Below, in pieces: positions 34,757-43,848 of a stretch of 64,000 bases of DNA. The translations under genes and the position numbers were made by a program. Positions within the stretch are counted from its first letter, which is position 1. The number at the start of each line of letters is the position of its first letter. The notes beneath the pieces are model-generated. The model ran no database searches, had not been told where the DNA came from, and saw only the letters and a list, made by a program, of their open reading frames with translations. The DNA is from an uncultured Gammaproteobacteria bacterium (GTDB taxonomy: Bacteria > Pseudomonadota > Gammaproteobacteria > HK1): NCBI GenBank assembly GCA_958295835.1, contig OY282378.1, positions 2,815,694 to 2,879,693 of the forward strand. Direction: 5' to 3'.

Positions 34757-35887
34757 ATGAACGAGTGTAGCGCATACGTCGGACTGGACGTTCACAAGGA
34801 CACGATCGCGGTGGCGGTGGCGCTGCCGGGGCGTGGAGATCCGGTGTATCGAGGCGAGATCAAGAATCAGCGCAAGTCGCTGCTGCGGTTGATACGGGCA
34901 CTGAGCCCGAACGGTGAGGTGGTGAGCTTGTGTTACGAGGCGGGTTCGTGTGGATATGGGGTGTATCGGGAGATCATCGAGACCGGGCACCATTGTGAGG
35001 TGGTGGCGCCGAGCCTGATCCCGCGCCGCACGGGTGAGCGAGTGAAGACGGACCGTCGCGACGCGCTGACGTTGGCGCGGCTGCATCGGGCGGGGGAGTT
35101 GAGGGCGGTGTGGGTGCCGGACGAGGAGCAGGAGGCGATGCGCGACCTGACGCGAGCGCGCGAGGACATGAAGGGCATCGAGTTGAAGGCGCGTCAGCGG
35201 TTGGGGGCGTTTTTGCTGCGACACGGACGAGTCTACCGTGAGGGCAAGAGCCGCTGGACGCAGCGCCACTTTCGGTGGCTGGAGGAGCAGCGGTTCGCCC
35301 ATCCGGTGCAGCAAGTGGTGTTTCAGGAGTACGTGGACACGGTGTTGGAGGCACAGCGTCGGGTGGCGGGGCTGGAGGGGCAGATGCGGGCGGGTCTGCA
35401 GGAGTGGTCGTTGCGCCCGGTGGTGGAGGCATTGATGGCGTTGCGGGGAGTGGAGATGGTCACGGCGATGACGGTGCTGGCCGAGCTTGGGGACCTGACG
35501 CGCTTTGACTCGCCCCGGGAGTTGATGAGCTTTCTGGGGCTGGTGCCGAGCGAGCACTCCTCGGGCGGGCGCCGACGCCGAGGGGGGATTACCAAAACGG
35601 GCAATGGCCATGTGCGCCGGGTGCTGGTGGAGGCGGCGTGGAGCTATCGGTTCCCTGCCCGCAAGACTGCGCATCTGAGGCGCAAGGCGCAGGCGGCGCC
35701 GCCTGCGGTCCAGGCCATCGCCTGGGCGGCACAGAAGCGCCTGTGTGTGCGGTACTGGCACTTGTATCACGCGGGCAAGGCGAAGTGCCAAGTCACCACC
35801 GCGGTGGCCCGCGAGTTGGTGGGGTTCATCTGGGCGCTCGCCTGCGAGGTGATGGGCCGGCCTCATACCACGCGCGCATTGAGCTGA
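34757..35887 (+). CDS. IS110-family transposase 1
   Basis: 376-residue DEDD transposase. YVGLDVHKDTIAVAVALPG gives the first Asp, VSLCYEAGSCGYG the Glu, and VKTDRRDALTLARL the last two Asp. The C-terminal Tnp_20 domain reads LRGVEMVTAMTVLAELGDLT and FLGLVPSEHSSGGRRRRGGI with the catalytic Ser region. ATG at 34757 follows GGAGGG. Frame is complete. A complex hairpin follows the gene (35896-35976), so the guide RNA may be 3' as in IS1111-type members. Confidence 0.88.
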   Translation: MNECSAYVGLDVHKDTIAVAVALPGRGDPVYRGEIKNQRKSLLRLIRALSPNGEVVSLCYEAGSCGYGVYREIIETGHHCEVVAPSLIPRRTGERVKTDRRDALTLARLHRAGELRAVWVPDEEQEAMRDLTRAREDMKGIELKARQRLGAFLLRHGRVYREGKSRWTQRHFRWLEEQRFAHPVQQVVFQEYVDTVLEAQRRVAGLEGQMRAGLQEWSLRPVVEALMALRGVEMVTAMTVLAELGDLTRFDSPRELMSFLGLVPSEHSSGGRRRRGGITKTGNGHVRRVLVEAAWSYRFPARKTAHLRRKAQAAPPAVQAIAWAAQKRLCVRYWHLYHAGKAKCQVTTAVARELVGFIWALACEVMGRPHTTRALS

Positions 35888-35895
35888 GAGATGAG

Positions 35896-35976
35896 CCGGA
35901 GTGCTCCACGCCTTGCCCACCGCTCCGCCAGTGTGGCGGGCACGCGGCGCCGTGGACAAGGCGTGGAGAACTCCGG
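35896..35976 (+). ncRNA. Candidate guide (seek/bridge) RNA region of IS110 element 1
   Basis: Nested inverted repeats directly after the transposase: outer arms CTCCACGCCTTG (35904-35915) and CAAGGCGTGGAG (35957-35968), inner hairpin CCGCC-AGTGT-GGCGG (35925-35939). IS110-family elements carry a structured RNA in one non-coding end that pairs with target and donor DNA. This is an inference from position and fold. Confidence 0.4.
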
Positions 35977-36037
35977 CGCCGAGCCCCGGGGCGCAGCTCC
36001 ACCAAGCGCTCTCGGAGCAACCCAGGACCGAGTGCAG

Positions 36038-36236
36038 TGTGCTGGAGTCAGGGCGCGGCAGGCCGGTGAGGAGAATCCTCGTTCGGGCTATGAGAGGTTT
36101 GCCCACAGCGAACCGACCCACGCGATTAGACAGAGGCAGCTCCGCGACGAAGTGAAGTCAGGTGGTAGCCAACCCACGGATATCAGAGGGACCCACCGTC
36201 GCGAATCATGCCTGCCGCGCCCTGATTCCAGCACAT
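36038..36236. repeat. 25-bp inverted repeats around a 150-bp non-coding piece
   Basis: GTGCTGGAGTCAGGGCGCGG at 36038 recurs inverted at 36211-36236 with one mismatch. The pair encloses non-coding DNA between IS110 element 1 and the hypothetical gene, perhaps a small non-autonomous element. Confidence 0.4.
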
Positions 36237-36619
36237 TGAGGGAGACGGCTTCGAGAGACGATACGGTCGCTTGACGGGTCAATCCATATCAGCCTGTTGA
36301 ACATTTCATCGAAGAGATCATCGACACGGGCCATCTCCTCCTTCGAGTACTCCTTGGATGTCCTGTCAGGGGCAGGCGTCTCGCTCTTGCTCATCAACAT
36401 ATCCCACACCTGCATGAACTTGCGGGCGCTTGCACGCTCCCTTTTGGTGGCCTTCACCTTCTCATCGTCGTTCGCCGCGAGGCGAATCTTCGAGATGTCA
36501 GCGTTGAACGTGCTCGCCGGAATACAGAGCTCGTGTGCAACGAACCTGGATGCCCGCTGGTCCGCCGGAAATCTCTCCAGAACCTCAAGTGCTATGAGCC
36601 GTTCACGGTGGCGAGCCAC
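36206..36619 (-). CDS. Hypothetical protein, probably cut by IS110 elements
   Basis: Up to 137 residues from a GTG at 36619 (VARHRERLIALEVLERFPAD). Contains a helix-turn-helix-like stretch RFVAHELCIPASTFNADISK and a charged helix KVKATKRERASARKFMQVWD. The C-terminus (QCAGIRARQA) reads into an inverted copy (36211-36236) of sequence found at 36038-36062. Not recognised; possibly a small regulator interrupted on both sides. Confidence 0.35.
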   Translation of the reverse strand: MARHRERLIALEVLERFPADQRASRFVAHELCIPASTFNADISKIRLAANDDEKVKATKRERASARKFMQVWDMLMSKSETPAPDRTSKEYSKEEMARVDDLFDEMFNRLIWIDPSSDRIVSRSRLPQCAGIRARQA

Positions 36620-36851
36620 CGCGCTGTCGCGTAAGGAACAAGGGGGCGTTTCGTCGTATAACTGGCGGTCGTGCCGGGTGCGAGGCCGACTGTGCACTGG
36701 TGTGTTCGCACCCGACTTTGAGCGTGGCCTGAGCCGTGATCGGCGTGGAGTCACTGATGGCGCGGGGATTCCCGCGACCTCGCATACAAGAGTGAGCCTT
36801 GCGCCACGGCTTCACCCGGCACGACCTTGGACCCTGTTGGGAGAACGAGCG

Positions 36852-38168
36852 ATGGGAAGCAAGCGCAAGCAGCCGTTGCGGGTGGTTCACCCTCGGTGTG
36901 CGGGTATCGACGTAGGCAAGGCCAAGCACTACGTTGCGGTTCCGGAGTCGGCGGCCGAGCAGCCGGTTCGCTCCTTCGCCGGCTTCACTGACGAGTTGGA
37001 GGCGATGGCGCAGTGGCTGAAGTCGTGCGCGGTCGATACGGTGGCGATGGAGGCCACGGGGGTTTACTGGGTCCCGGTGTTCGAGGTGCTGGACCGGGCG
37101 GGGTTGGAGGTGTACTTGGTGGACGCGCGAGCGACCAAGCAGGTCAGTGGCCGCAAGAGCGACGTGCTCGACTGTCAGTGGATCCGGGAGTTGATGAGCT
37201 ACGGTTTGCTGCGAGGCGCGTTTCGTCCCCCGGACGCGATTTGTCGGTTGCGTTCTTACGTGCGCCAGCGCGCCCAGTTGGTCCGAGACCGCAGCCGATG
37301 CGTGCAGCACATCCAGAAAGCCCTGACGCAGATGAACGTCCAACTCGACACCGTGCTGAGTCATCTCATGGGCAAGACCGGCCAGGCGATCCTGCGCGCC
37401 ATCGTGGCCGGGGAGCGCGACGGCGCGGTGCTGGCGCGGCTGCGTGACCGGCGGGTGAAGGCCGACCCCGAGAGCATCGCGCGCAGCTTGCGGGGCAACT
37501 GGCGCGAAGAGCATCTGTTCGCGCTGACCCAGGCGTTGCGACGCTACGACTTCCTCAACGCCCAGATCACCGAAGCCCAGGAGCAGGTCGCGGCGGTGTT
37601 GGCCACGTTGTCGCTGGACCGCGACGAGCCCTCCGACGACCGGCCCGCATCCCACCCACACGACCTGCCTGGGGCGCTGCACGCGGTGTTGGGCGTGGAC
37701 CTGACCGCCATCCCCACCATCGGGGTTGAGACCGCGCTGACCATCGCCTCGGAGATCGGTCCGGACCTGTCGCGTTTTCCCACCCCCGAGCACTTCTGCT
37801 CGTGGTTGACCCTGGCCCCGGGCACTCGGGTCAGCGGTGGGAAGTCCCTCAAGGGCTCACCCGCGAAACGCTTCAACCGAGCCGGGCAGGCGCTGCGCTT
37901 GGCCGCCAGCACCGCTCGGCACAACCGCACCTTCATCGGCGCGTGCCACCGGGCGCGATTGCGACGGCTCGATTCGGCGCGCGCCATCAAGGCCACCGCC
38001 CATCAACTCGCGCGACTCATCTACGCCATGCTCACTCGGGGCGAGGAGTACGTCGAAAGGGGCATGGCCGAGTTCGAGACCGAACGCCGCGAGCGCCAGC
38101 TACGCCATCTCCAGCGCCAAGCCCGCCACTTCAACCTCGTCCTGGCGTCCGCAGAACAGGCCGCCTGA
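36852..38168 (+). CDS. IS110-family transposase 2
   Basis: 438 residues, from a different IS110 branch than the one at 34757. CAGIDVGKAKHYVAVP has the first Asp, VDTVAMEATGVYWVPVFEVL the Glu, VSGRKSDVLDCQWIREL the closing Asp pair. The C-terminal Tnp_20 region is IPTIGVETALTIASEIGPDL and WLTLAPGTRVSGGKSLKGS. ATG follows GGGAG. The 190 bp upstream contain a GGGTGCGA/TCGCACCC stem (36676-36713) that could belong to its guide RNA. Frame complete. Confidence 0.88.
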   Translation: MGSKRKQPLRVVHPRCAGIDVGKAKHYVAVPESAAEQPVRSFAGFTDELEAMAQWLKSCAVDTVAMEATGVYWVPVFEVLDRAGLEVYLVDARATKQVSGRKSDVLDCQWIRELMSYGLLRGAFRPPDAICRLRSYVRQRAQLVRDRSRCVQHIQKALTQMNVQLDTVLSHLMGKTGQAILRAIVAGERDGAVLARLRDRRVKADPESIARSLRGNWREEHLFALTQALRRYDFLNAQITEAQEQVAAVLATLSLDRDEPSDDRPASHPHDLPGALHAVLGVDLTAIPTIGVETALTIASEIGPDLSRFPTPEHFCSWLTLAPGTRVSGGKSLKGSPAKRFNRAGQALRLAASTARHNRTFIGACHRARLRRLDSARAIKATAHQLARLIYAMLTRGEEYVERGMAEFETERRERQLRHLQRQARHFNLVLASAEQAA

Positions 38169-38177
38169 GACAGAAAA

Positions 38178-38261
38178 TCATCCCCATAAATCAATTGGGT
38201 AGTGGATGTTCCATACAAGACCGCGCTCATACAAAAATCGCCGTGCGATATTCCTTGCCAT
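38178..38261 (-). CDS. 27-residue gene start cut by IS110 element 2
   Basis: MARNIARRFLYERGLVWNIH continues seven more residues to a TGA at the IS110 boundary. The strong ribosome site AAAGGAG before the ATG shows that this was a real gene start; the rest of the gene is missing or elsewhere. Not recognised. Confidence 0.4.
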   Translation of the reverse strand: MARNIARRFLYERGLVWNIHYPIDLWG

Positions 38262-38276
38262 GATGTTCTCCTTTCA

Positions 38277-38465
38277 TTAAACGCTCAGTGTGTGTTGCCG
38301 CGAGGCCTGACCCGCGATGGCGTCTACATCGTCCACCGACAGGACAAGCGAATAGGTTCGCCCGTCATCGCCGTGAGCCTCGTAGACCAGTTCCTCGCCG
38401 TACCGCCCGCGATACGTCAGCGGTCGATGCTCGCGCGCCTCCCGTCCCGTAGCTCGCGAGCTTCA
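38277..38465 (-). pseudogene. Small gene with probable frameshift
   Basis: Directly after the PP-loop gene, GTG AAG gives VKLASYGTG, then a one-base shift allows REAREHRPLTYRGRYGEELV and YSLVLSVDDVDAIAGQASR to a TAA. The second part reads like a real small domain but has no start codon of its own. Not recognised. Confidence 0.3.
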
Positions 38466-38473
38466 CGCCAGGC

Positions 38474-39523
38474 TCAATCCGTGCAGAAGCACGGCAGAGG
38501 CTCGTCAGCATCGCCGACGTCACCACCGCTTATCTCGCCGGTATCGTTCGGCGCCAGCGCAGCGGCCTTCAACGCCTCGAAGCTCTCACCGATCCGGAAG
38601 GTGCGCCCGGATCGTCGTTCGGCATCCATCCACCAGTCCGCGCGTGAAGGCTCATCGCGGATGGTGGCCACCAGGTTCGGCCTCGCTTTCAGGTAGCACA
38701 AGTCGCAGTTGCCCCGCGACGAGTCGATGCCAAGGTCGAACGCCTGGCCGCCCCAGAACGCCGCCACGTCGCCGGCAGTCACGCCGGCATCGACCATCGG
38801 ATAGGCGACCTCGCAGGCTTCGTACAAGGCAGGCTTCCAACGGTGCGGCTCGTCAGCACGGAACCCAATCAGCTTCCGCGTTTGTCTCCGGGTCAGCTTC
38901 CGGGTTTGCCACAAGTAGCGGTCGATCACGCCGACCTTCAGTTCCGCCGTGCAGACCCGCCCGCCCTTCGCGGTCGATGGCATCCAGCGCTCGGCATCAA
39001 GCATAGCGCTGAAGGGCTCGCCGTCGAGGCTCGCAGTCTCGCGCGAGACGATGCGGTACTGCCTCGCCGGCTTCCCACCCTTCACGTAGGCGTACTCCAG
39101 CCACGTAATCGGCACTCCCCATCGCTCAGTGAGCGCCGCTACGAAATCGAGGGTTTCGGCGCGTTCCTTCCCCGTGTTCGCAAAGATGGCTTCGCACCGT
39201 GGCGGAAGCTCGCCGCCGTGCGCATCGAGGAGCCTTTCGAGCATGAAGGCGGACGACCGACCGCCGGAGACGTTCGCGACGTGGTACCAGGGTGACTCGG
39301 GATCGATGCGGTACGGGTTCCCCCGCGACCGCTCTATCTTCGCGTTTGTGAGCGGAGCGGCAGCACGAAGGCTCATCGAGCGGGTGTCCCGTCCTGTATC
39401 GAGCGCCAGGGCAGCCGCCGCCTCGGCTTCCGGCCGGGCCGCCGTGTCGAGTACGTACGCAAGGCTTGCAGGCACCAGCCCGCCACCGACCACCGCCCAT
39501 CCTCGAATCCGTTGGCTTGCCAT
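38474..39523 (-). CDS. PAPS-reductase-like PP-loop protein
   Basis: 349 residues. VANVSGGRSSAFMLERLLDA is the PP-loop ATP-pyrophosphatase motif, IFANTGKERAETLDFVAAL the following strand, then GGRVCTAELKVGVIDRYL, GFRADEPHRW and CDLCYLKARPNLV with conserved Cys residues that could hold a metal or FeS cluster. Such phosphoadenosine phosphosulfate reductase-family proteins are frequent in phages and islands and related to DndC-type DNA modification enzymes, but the enzymatic role is unproven. The first 50 residues are unconserved; start uncertain. Confidence 0.7.
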   Translation of the reverse strand: MASQRIRGWAVVGGGLVPASLAYVLDTAARPEAEAAAALALDTGRDTRSMSLRAAAPLTNAKIERSRGNPYRIDPESPWYHVANVSGGRSSAFMLERLLDAHGGELPPRCEAIFANTGKERAETLDFVAALTERWGVPITWLEYAYVKGGKPARQYRIVSRETASLDGEPFSAMLDAERWMPSTAKGGRVCTAELKVGVIDRYLWQTRKLTRRQTRKLIGFRADEPHRWKPALYEACEVAYPMVDAGVTAGDVAAFWGGQAFDLGIDSSRGNCDLCYLKARPNLVATIRDEPSRADWWMDAERRSGRTFRIGESFEALKAAALAPNDTGEISGGDVGDADEPLPCFCTD

Positions 39524-39748
39524 GACGGCTTACTGTTCCACCCGCCCGACCCATCCCGAGTCGAGAGCATAGGTCCGTTCAAGCTCAGCCATCATGCGCG
39601 CGTTCTCATCGACACTCGCCAGAATCCCCGCACCAGCCAGCAGACCGAGACCCGAGCAGCCCGGCAGCCCCGCCGCCAGCACAACCACGATCATCGCTCA
39701 CTTCATACTCGCCTCCCGGCGCCATCGCGCCTTGTGTCCGCCGTGGCG

Positions 39749-40945
39749 TCACTCACCGACAAACTCCCCCTCGCGGAATTCGCCCTCGTAGCGCTGCCCG
39801 TTCGGCCACGTGTAGACGCCTTGCCCGTGGCTCTTCCCCTCACGGAATTCGCCCTCGTAGCGCCGCCCGTCCGGCCACGCGCGGACGCCTTGCCCGTGGC
39901 TCTTCCCCTCACGGAATTCGCCCTCGTAGCGCTCGCCGTCCGGCAACGTGGCTACGCCTTGCCCGTGCGGAACGTCCTCGCGGAATTCGCCCTCGTAGCG
40001 CTGCCCGTTCGGCCACGTGTAGACGCCTTGCCCGTGGATCTTCCCCTCACGGAATTCGCCCTCGTAGCGCTCGCCGTTCGGCGACGTGTGGACGCCTTGC
40101 CCGTGGATCTTCCCCTCACGGAATTCGCCCTCGTAGCGCCGCCCGTCCGGCAACGTGGCTACGCCTTGCCCGTGCGGAACGTCCTCGCGGAATTCGCCCT
40201 CGTAGCGCCGCCCGTCCGGCCACGTGCGGACGCCTTGCCCGTGGATCTTCCCCTCACGGAATTCGCCCTCGTAGCGCTGCCCGTTCGGCCACGTGTAGAC
40301 GCCTTGCCCGTGGCTCTTCCCCTCACGGAATTCGCCCTCGTAGCGCTCGCCGTTCGGCCACGTGCGGACGCCTTGCCCGTGGCTCTTCCCCTCACGGAAT
40401 TCGCCCTCGTAGCGCTCGCCGTCCGGCCACGTGGCTACGCCTTGCCCGTGCGGAACGTCCTCGCGGAATTCGCCCTCGTAGCGCTCGCCGTTCGGCCACG
40501 TGCGGACGCCTTGCCCGTGGCTCTTCCCCTCACGGAATTCGCCCTCGTAGCGCTCGCCGTCCGGCAACGTGGCTACGCCTTGCCCGTGCGGAACGTCCTC
40601 GCGGAATTCGCCCTCGTAGCGCCGCCCGTCCGGCCACGTGTAGACGCCTTGCCCGTGGCTCTTCCCCTCGCGGAATTCGCCCTCGTAGCGCTGCCCGTTC
40701 GGCCACGTGTAGACGCCTTGCCCGTGGCTCTTCCCCTCACGGAATTCGCCCTCGTAGCGCTCGCCGTTCGGCGACGTGGCTACGCCTTGCCCGTGCGGAA
40801 CGTCCTCGCGGAATTCGCCCTCGTAGCGCCCGTCGCCGGGGACCGTCACGACACCTTGAGCCGCATGGCCTTCGCGCCACCCCTGACAGCCCGCCAGCGC
40901 CACGCACGCCGCCATCAGCACAACCAACCCCGTCCGCTTCACCAT
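39749..40945 (-). CDS. MORN-repeat lipoprotein
   Basis: 398 residues. Signal MVKRTGLVVLMAACVALAGC ends in a lipobox (LAGC), so the protein would be lipid-anchored. It then has 15 full and one partial MORN repeats of exactly 23 residues, of the form RYEGEFREGKSHGQGVYTWP, alternating with the variant EFREDVPHGQGVATLP. At DNA level the repeat is 69 bp and nearly identical, so copy number may vary. GGGAGG lies before the ATG. Likely scaffold or membrane/peptidoglycan-associated protein. A single-repeat relic occurs at 58866-59005, outside the island. Confidence 0.85.
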   Translation of the reverse strand: MVKRTGLVVLMAACVALAGCQGWREGHAAQGVVTVPGDGRYEGEFREDVPHGQGVATSPNGERYEGEFREGKSHGQGVYTWPNGQRYEGEFREGKSHGQGVYTWPDGRRYEGEFREDVPHGQGVATLPDGERYEGEFREGKSHGQGVRTWPNGERYEGEFREDVPHGQGVATWPDGERYEGEFREGKSHGQGVRTWPNGERYEGEFREGKSHGQGVYTWPNGQRYEGEFREGKIHGQGVRTWPDGRRYEGEFREDVPHGQGVATLPDGRRYEGEFREGKIHGQGVHTSPNGERYEGEFREGKIHGQGVYTWPNGQRYEGEFREDVPHGQGVATLPDGERYEGEFREGKSHGQGVRAWPDGRRYEGEFREGKSHGQGVYTWPNGQRYEGEFREGEFVGE

Positions 40946-40989
40946 CACCGCCTCCCAGCGCCCTCGCGCCCTTTGTGTCCGCCGTAGCG

Positions 40990-41190
40990 TCATGCCACGG
41001 ATTCAGGTTCCATCCTGCGGGGAATGCCTGCCACCGCCCGGCGCTTGTCGCGCATCGTCTCGCCGTAGGGACCCCCATCGGGCACTGCTACCACCGTCCC
41101 GAGCCCTCCGCACACCGGGCACGTGAAGCCGGTTCCCGCCGCCTTGCCGAGCCCCCCGCACCCGTGGCAACGCTCAGTCCGTGCCGGCAT
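40990..41190 (-). CDS. Small zinc-ribbon protein (DnaJ-like CxxCxG)
   Basis: 66 residues from the ATG at 41190. CHGCGGLGKA then CPVCGGLGTV are two CxxCxGxG motifs as in the DnaJ zinc finger. The start overlaps the end of the upstream gene by 17 bases. A rubredoxin-like or RNA/protein-binding role is possible; unknown. Confidence 0.6.
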   Translation of the reverse strand: MPARTERCHGCGGLGKAAGTGFTCPVCGGLGTVVAVPDGGPYGETMRDKRRAVAGIPRRMEPESVA

Positions 41191-42052
41191 CGTCATCCAC
41201 CGCCGCCAGCGACGCCGCGGCTTTCTGCCGCTTCCGCCACTTGGCCAGGTCCTCATCGACACGGGACAGCTCCCCTTCAAGCCGATCCCGCTCCGCTTCG
41301 AGCTCGCCGACCCGTCGATCGCTCAGATCCCGCATGTCGCCGTAGCGGTCCGCCGCGAACAGCCGCTCCCACGTGTCGTTGAGGGTCAGGGTAGCGCCCC
41401 CGCGTGCTGGCACCGGCTTCGGAGGCTCGACCGCCGGCGGCTCCGATGCCTCCTCGGGGTTGAGCCCGAAGGCAGACCGCCAAGCCAGGGCAGCATCTTC
41501 ACAGTCGATGAATCGACGGATCGCGTCCGCCACGTGGCGCGGGGTCACGTCGGAGAGGGTGAAGCCGGGCACGTGCTCCTCCCGGACCGGCTCAGCGATG
41601 AACACGTCATGCATGCGCACCGCGTGGTCGTTGTCCGCCACGGCGCTCATTCCTTGAGACGCCCCCCAAGCCCAACAGACGAGCCCGAACCCGCTCAGGT
41701 AGTAGCCCTGTGGATCGCGGCGGCGTTCCTCGTGGGGTTCGTGGGGATGGAAGCACACGGTGCCCAGTCCCTCGCGCCCGGGGCGCAGGACGAAGCCGAA
41801 GCATTCGAAGCGCCCATCTACCCCTGTCGCCGTGCCGAGCGGCCCCGGCGCCAGCTCCCCGCGCTCCGGTCCCATCGGTAGCCCTTCGATGAAGTCGGCT
41901 ATCGCCGCCAGCCTTCGCTTGTCGATCCCGTCCTCCATCGACGGCCCGATCTCATGCAGGAACGCGCTTGGCCAGGTGGTATCCCCCCGGTCCGTGCTTC
42001 CCCTCCGCAGAGCCGCCAGCCGGCCCGGCTCGTGATGCATAATCGCCGTCAT
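41174..42052 (-). CDS. Hypothetical island protein with C-terminal coiled coil
   Basis: 292 residues, not recognised. The N-terminal two thirds are mixed (FECFGFVLRPGREGLGTVCF, YYLSGFGLVCWAWGASQGMS). The C-terminal 60 residues (DLSDRRVGELEAERDRLEGE to EDLAKWRKRQKAAASL) form a likely coiled coil. It is flanked by the thermonuclease remnant and the zinc-ribbon gene, with overlap to the latter, so it is part of the island operon. Confidence 0.55.
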   Translation of the reverse strand: MTAIMHHEPGRLAALRRGSTDRGDTTWPSAFLHEIGPSMEDGIDKRRLAAIADFIEGLPMGPERGELAPGPLGTATGVDGRFECFGFVLRPGREGLGTVCFHPHEPHEERRRDPQGYYLSGFGLVCWAWGASQGMSAVADNDHAVRMHDVFIAEPVREEHVPGFTLSDVTPRHVADAIRRFIDCEDAALAWRSAFGLNPEEASEPPAVEPPKPVPARGGATLTLNDTWERLFAADRYGDMRDLSDRRVGELEAERDRLEGELSRVDEDLAKWRKRQKAAASLAAVDDDAGTD

Positions 42053-42091
42053 CGCATTCCCTCCCCGTTGATCTCAGTCCCGGCCCGCCGC

Positions 42092-42270
42092 TCAACCCTT
42101 GGTTCGTTTCCGGTAGTCCCAAGGCTTTTCACGACTGGCCCCATCGTGCACCCCCCGCCGCGCGCGCCGGGCCGCGTGCTCCTCATCCATATACCGCCGG
42201 GAGTACCGCGGGTTCACGTAGGCGTACCCATCCCTGACCATTTGGCGATTCACGTTCACGGGATTCGCCG
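42092..42270 (-). pseudogene. C-terminal remnant of a thermonuclease (SNase)
   Basis: SANPVNVNRQMVRDGYAYVN followed by PRYSRRYMDEEHAARRARRG and EKPWDYRKRTKG is the C-terminal third of a staphylococcal-nuclease-like protein. It starts exactly at the inner edge of the IS1182 left end (42271), so insertion and an adjacent deletion removed the rest. Confidence 0.7.
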
Positions 42271-42465
42271 AGGAGTCTGCGCCGTAGAAAGACAGTTCAA
42301 GACGAACAAGCGGATGGATGGGCCGGATTCGATGCGGGGATGGGCACGAGCGCCGGGACATCGGAGTTCGCGATGGCGCGCGGGACACGGGAGAGGGTCC
42401 GAGAAGTCCGACCCGATGACCGATGTGGGTGATTCTGGCCATGTCTCACTGGCGAGCAGGCACCC

Positions 42466-43752
42466 TTACGCCGCCAGAAGCGGTTGCAGGCGCTTGATGT
42501 TCAGTGCCAGACACACCAAGTCCCATTCCCCTCGCGCCTTGTTCAGGCCCCGCACACTGAACCGCCGGAATCCAAGGACTTCCTTGATCCAGCCATTGGG
42601 CGCTTCGGACAGCCATTTGCGTTGTGCGTACCGCTCCCGCCCCGCTGGCGTCGCCAGCTTCTCGACCATGCGATGCGTCGCCGGGTGCGTGTGCGCGTCC
42701 CGGTTCACCGTCTTCTTCCCCTCGCGCCCCGGCGCCACGTATCCGTCGATGCCTCGCGCTTCGAGCTCCGACAAGTCCCGCTCATTGCAGTAGCCGGCGT
42801 CGGCGAGCACCGTCTCGGGCTGCGCGTCGAATGTGTCCTTGACCTCATCGAGCAGCCCCACCATCGCGCCCTGGTCGTTCGCGTTCGAGGTCAACTCCGT
42901 CGCGACAATCAACTGATGCTCGCCATCGACCGCTACCTGCGCGTTGTAGCATTGCTGGAAGCCCTCGGCGCTGGTCTTCATGATGGAACTGTCCGGGTCG
43001 GTGAAGTTGCTCTGCGCCTTCTCATCAGGCTCCCCGTATGCGCGTTTGTATGGCTGCCCACCCTTGGGATTGCGCTCCCACTCCGGGCGGCGCCCGCGCG
43101 CATCATCCGCCTCGCGTTGCGCCGCCTCCAAGCGCGCCTTCGCCGCAACAATCGCCGCCAACCGGTCCTCGCGACGGCGCAACTCCTCGGGCAACTCGTC
43201 TCCACGCAACGACTCGCCAAAGCGCGCGTCTTCCTCCGCATCGGTGTCCCGTGCCTGCTTCAGCAGCGCTTCGATTTCTCCTTCCAGCCGACGCTCCTCC
43301 TCACCCATCCGCCCATAGCTCATCGCCTTGCGCTTACTCGCGTTCGCCCGCACCTTCGTCCCGTCTATCGACAGCTTCCCGAAACTCAATAGCCCCACCT
43401 CACGCGCCAAGCACACCACCTCCACGAACAGCCCCTTGAACTCCTCCAAGTGCCGGCGGCGAAACTCGCACAGCGTGCGGTGGCTCGGAAAGTTCCCCGC
43501 ACCCAACACCCGAAACGCCACGTCCTCCTCCAGCTTCCTCGCCATCCCCCGCGACGAAAACACCCCCGTCGCATACCCGTAGAGCAGCACCTTGACCATC
43601 ATCCGAGGCTCATACGGGGCGTTGCGACGACCGTCACCCTCATACGGAGCGTAAAACGCCCTCAGATCCAGCCCGTCCACCAAGTCGCTCACGTGGTGCG
43701 CAAAGTGCCCTTCCGGGAGCCAATCGCGCACATCCGGCGCCAGCAGCTGCGC
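42466..43752 (-). pseudogene. IS1182-family transposase, main part
   Basis: LLAPDVRDWLPEGHFAHHVS is the normal family start region, then YEPRMMVKVLLYGYATGVFS, LSIDGTKVRANASKRK (first Asp), VLADAGYCNERDL (second Asp) and the DDE Glu region WLSEAPNGWIKEVLGFRRFS. The first 17 residues (MPTTFRPYEPDQMLLLA) are on the other side of the IS21 element at 46461-46512. An upstream ATG at 43818 lies in IS21 sequence and would give a chimeric start. Confidence 0.8.
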
Positions 43753-43848
43753 ATTCCGGTGAAGTCGATCACCGATTCCGGGTTGAAGCCGATCACCGAA
43801 TCCGGTCAAGCCGATCACCAGTCGGAGCGAAGCGACGCGGGGCGATGA

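Noticed and set aside
39512..40987. Long plus-strand reading frame opposite the MORN gene (about 490 codons)
   Set aside because: It is open only because the 69-bp repeat has no stop in that frame; the minus-strand frame has a lipobox, a ribosome site and a known repeat family.
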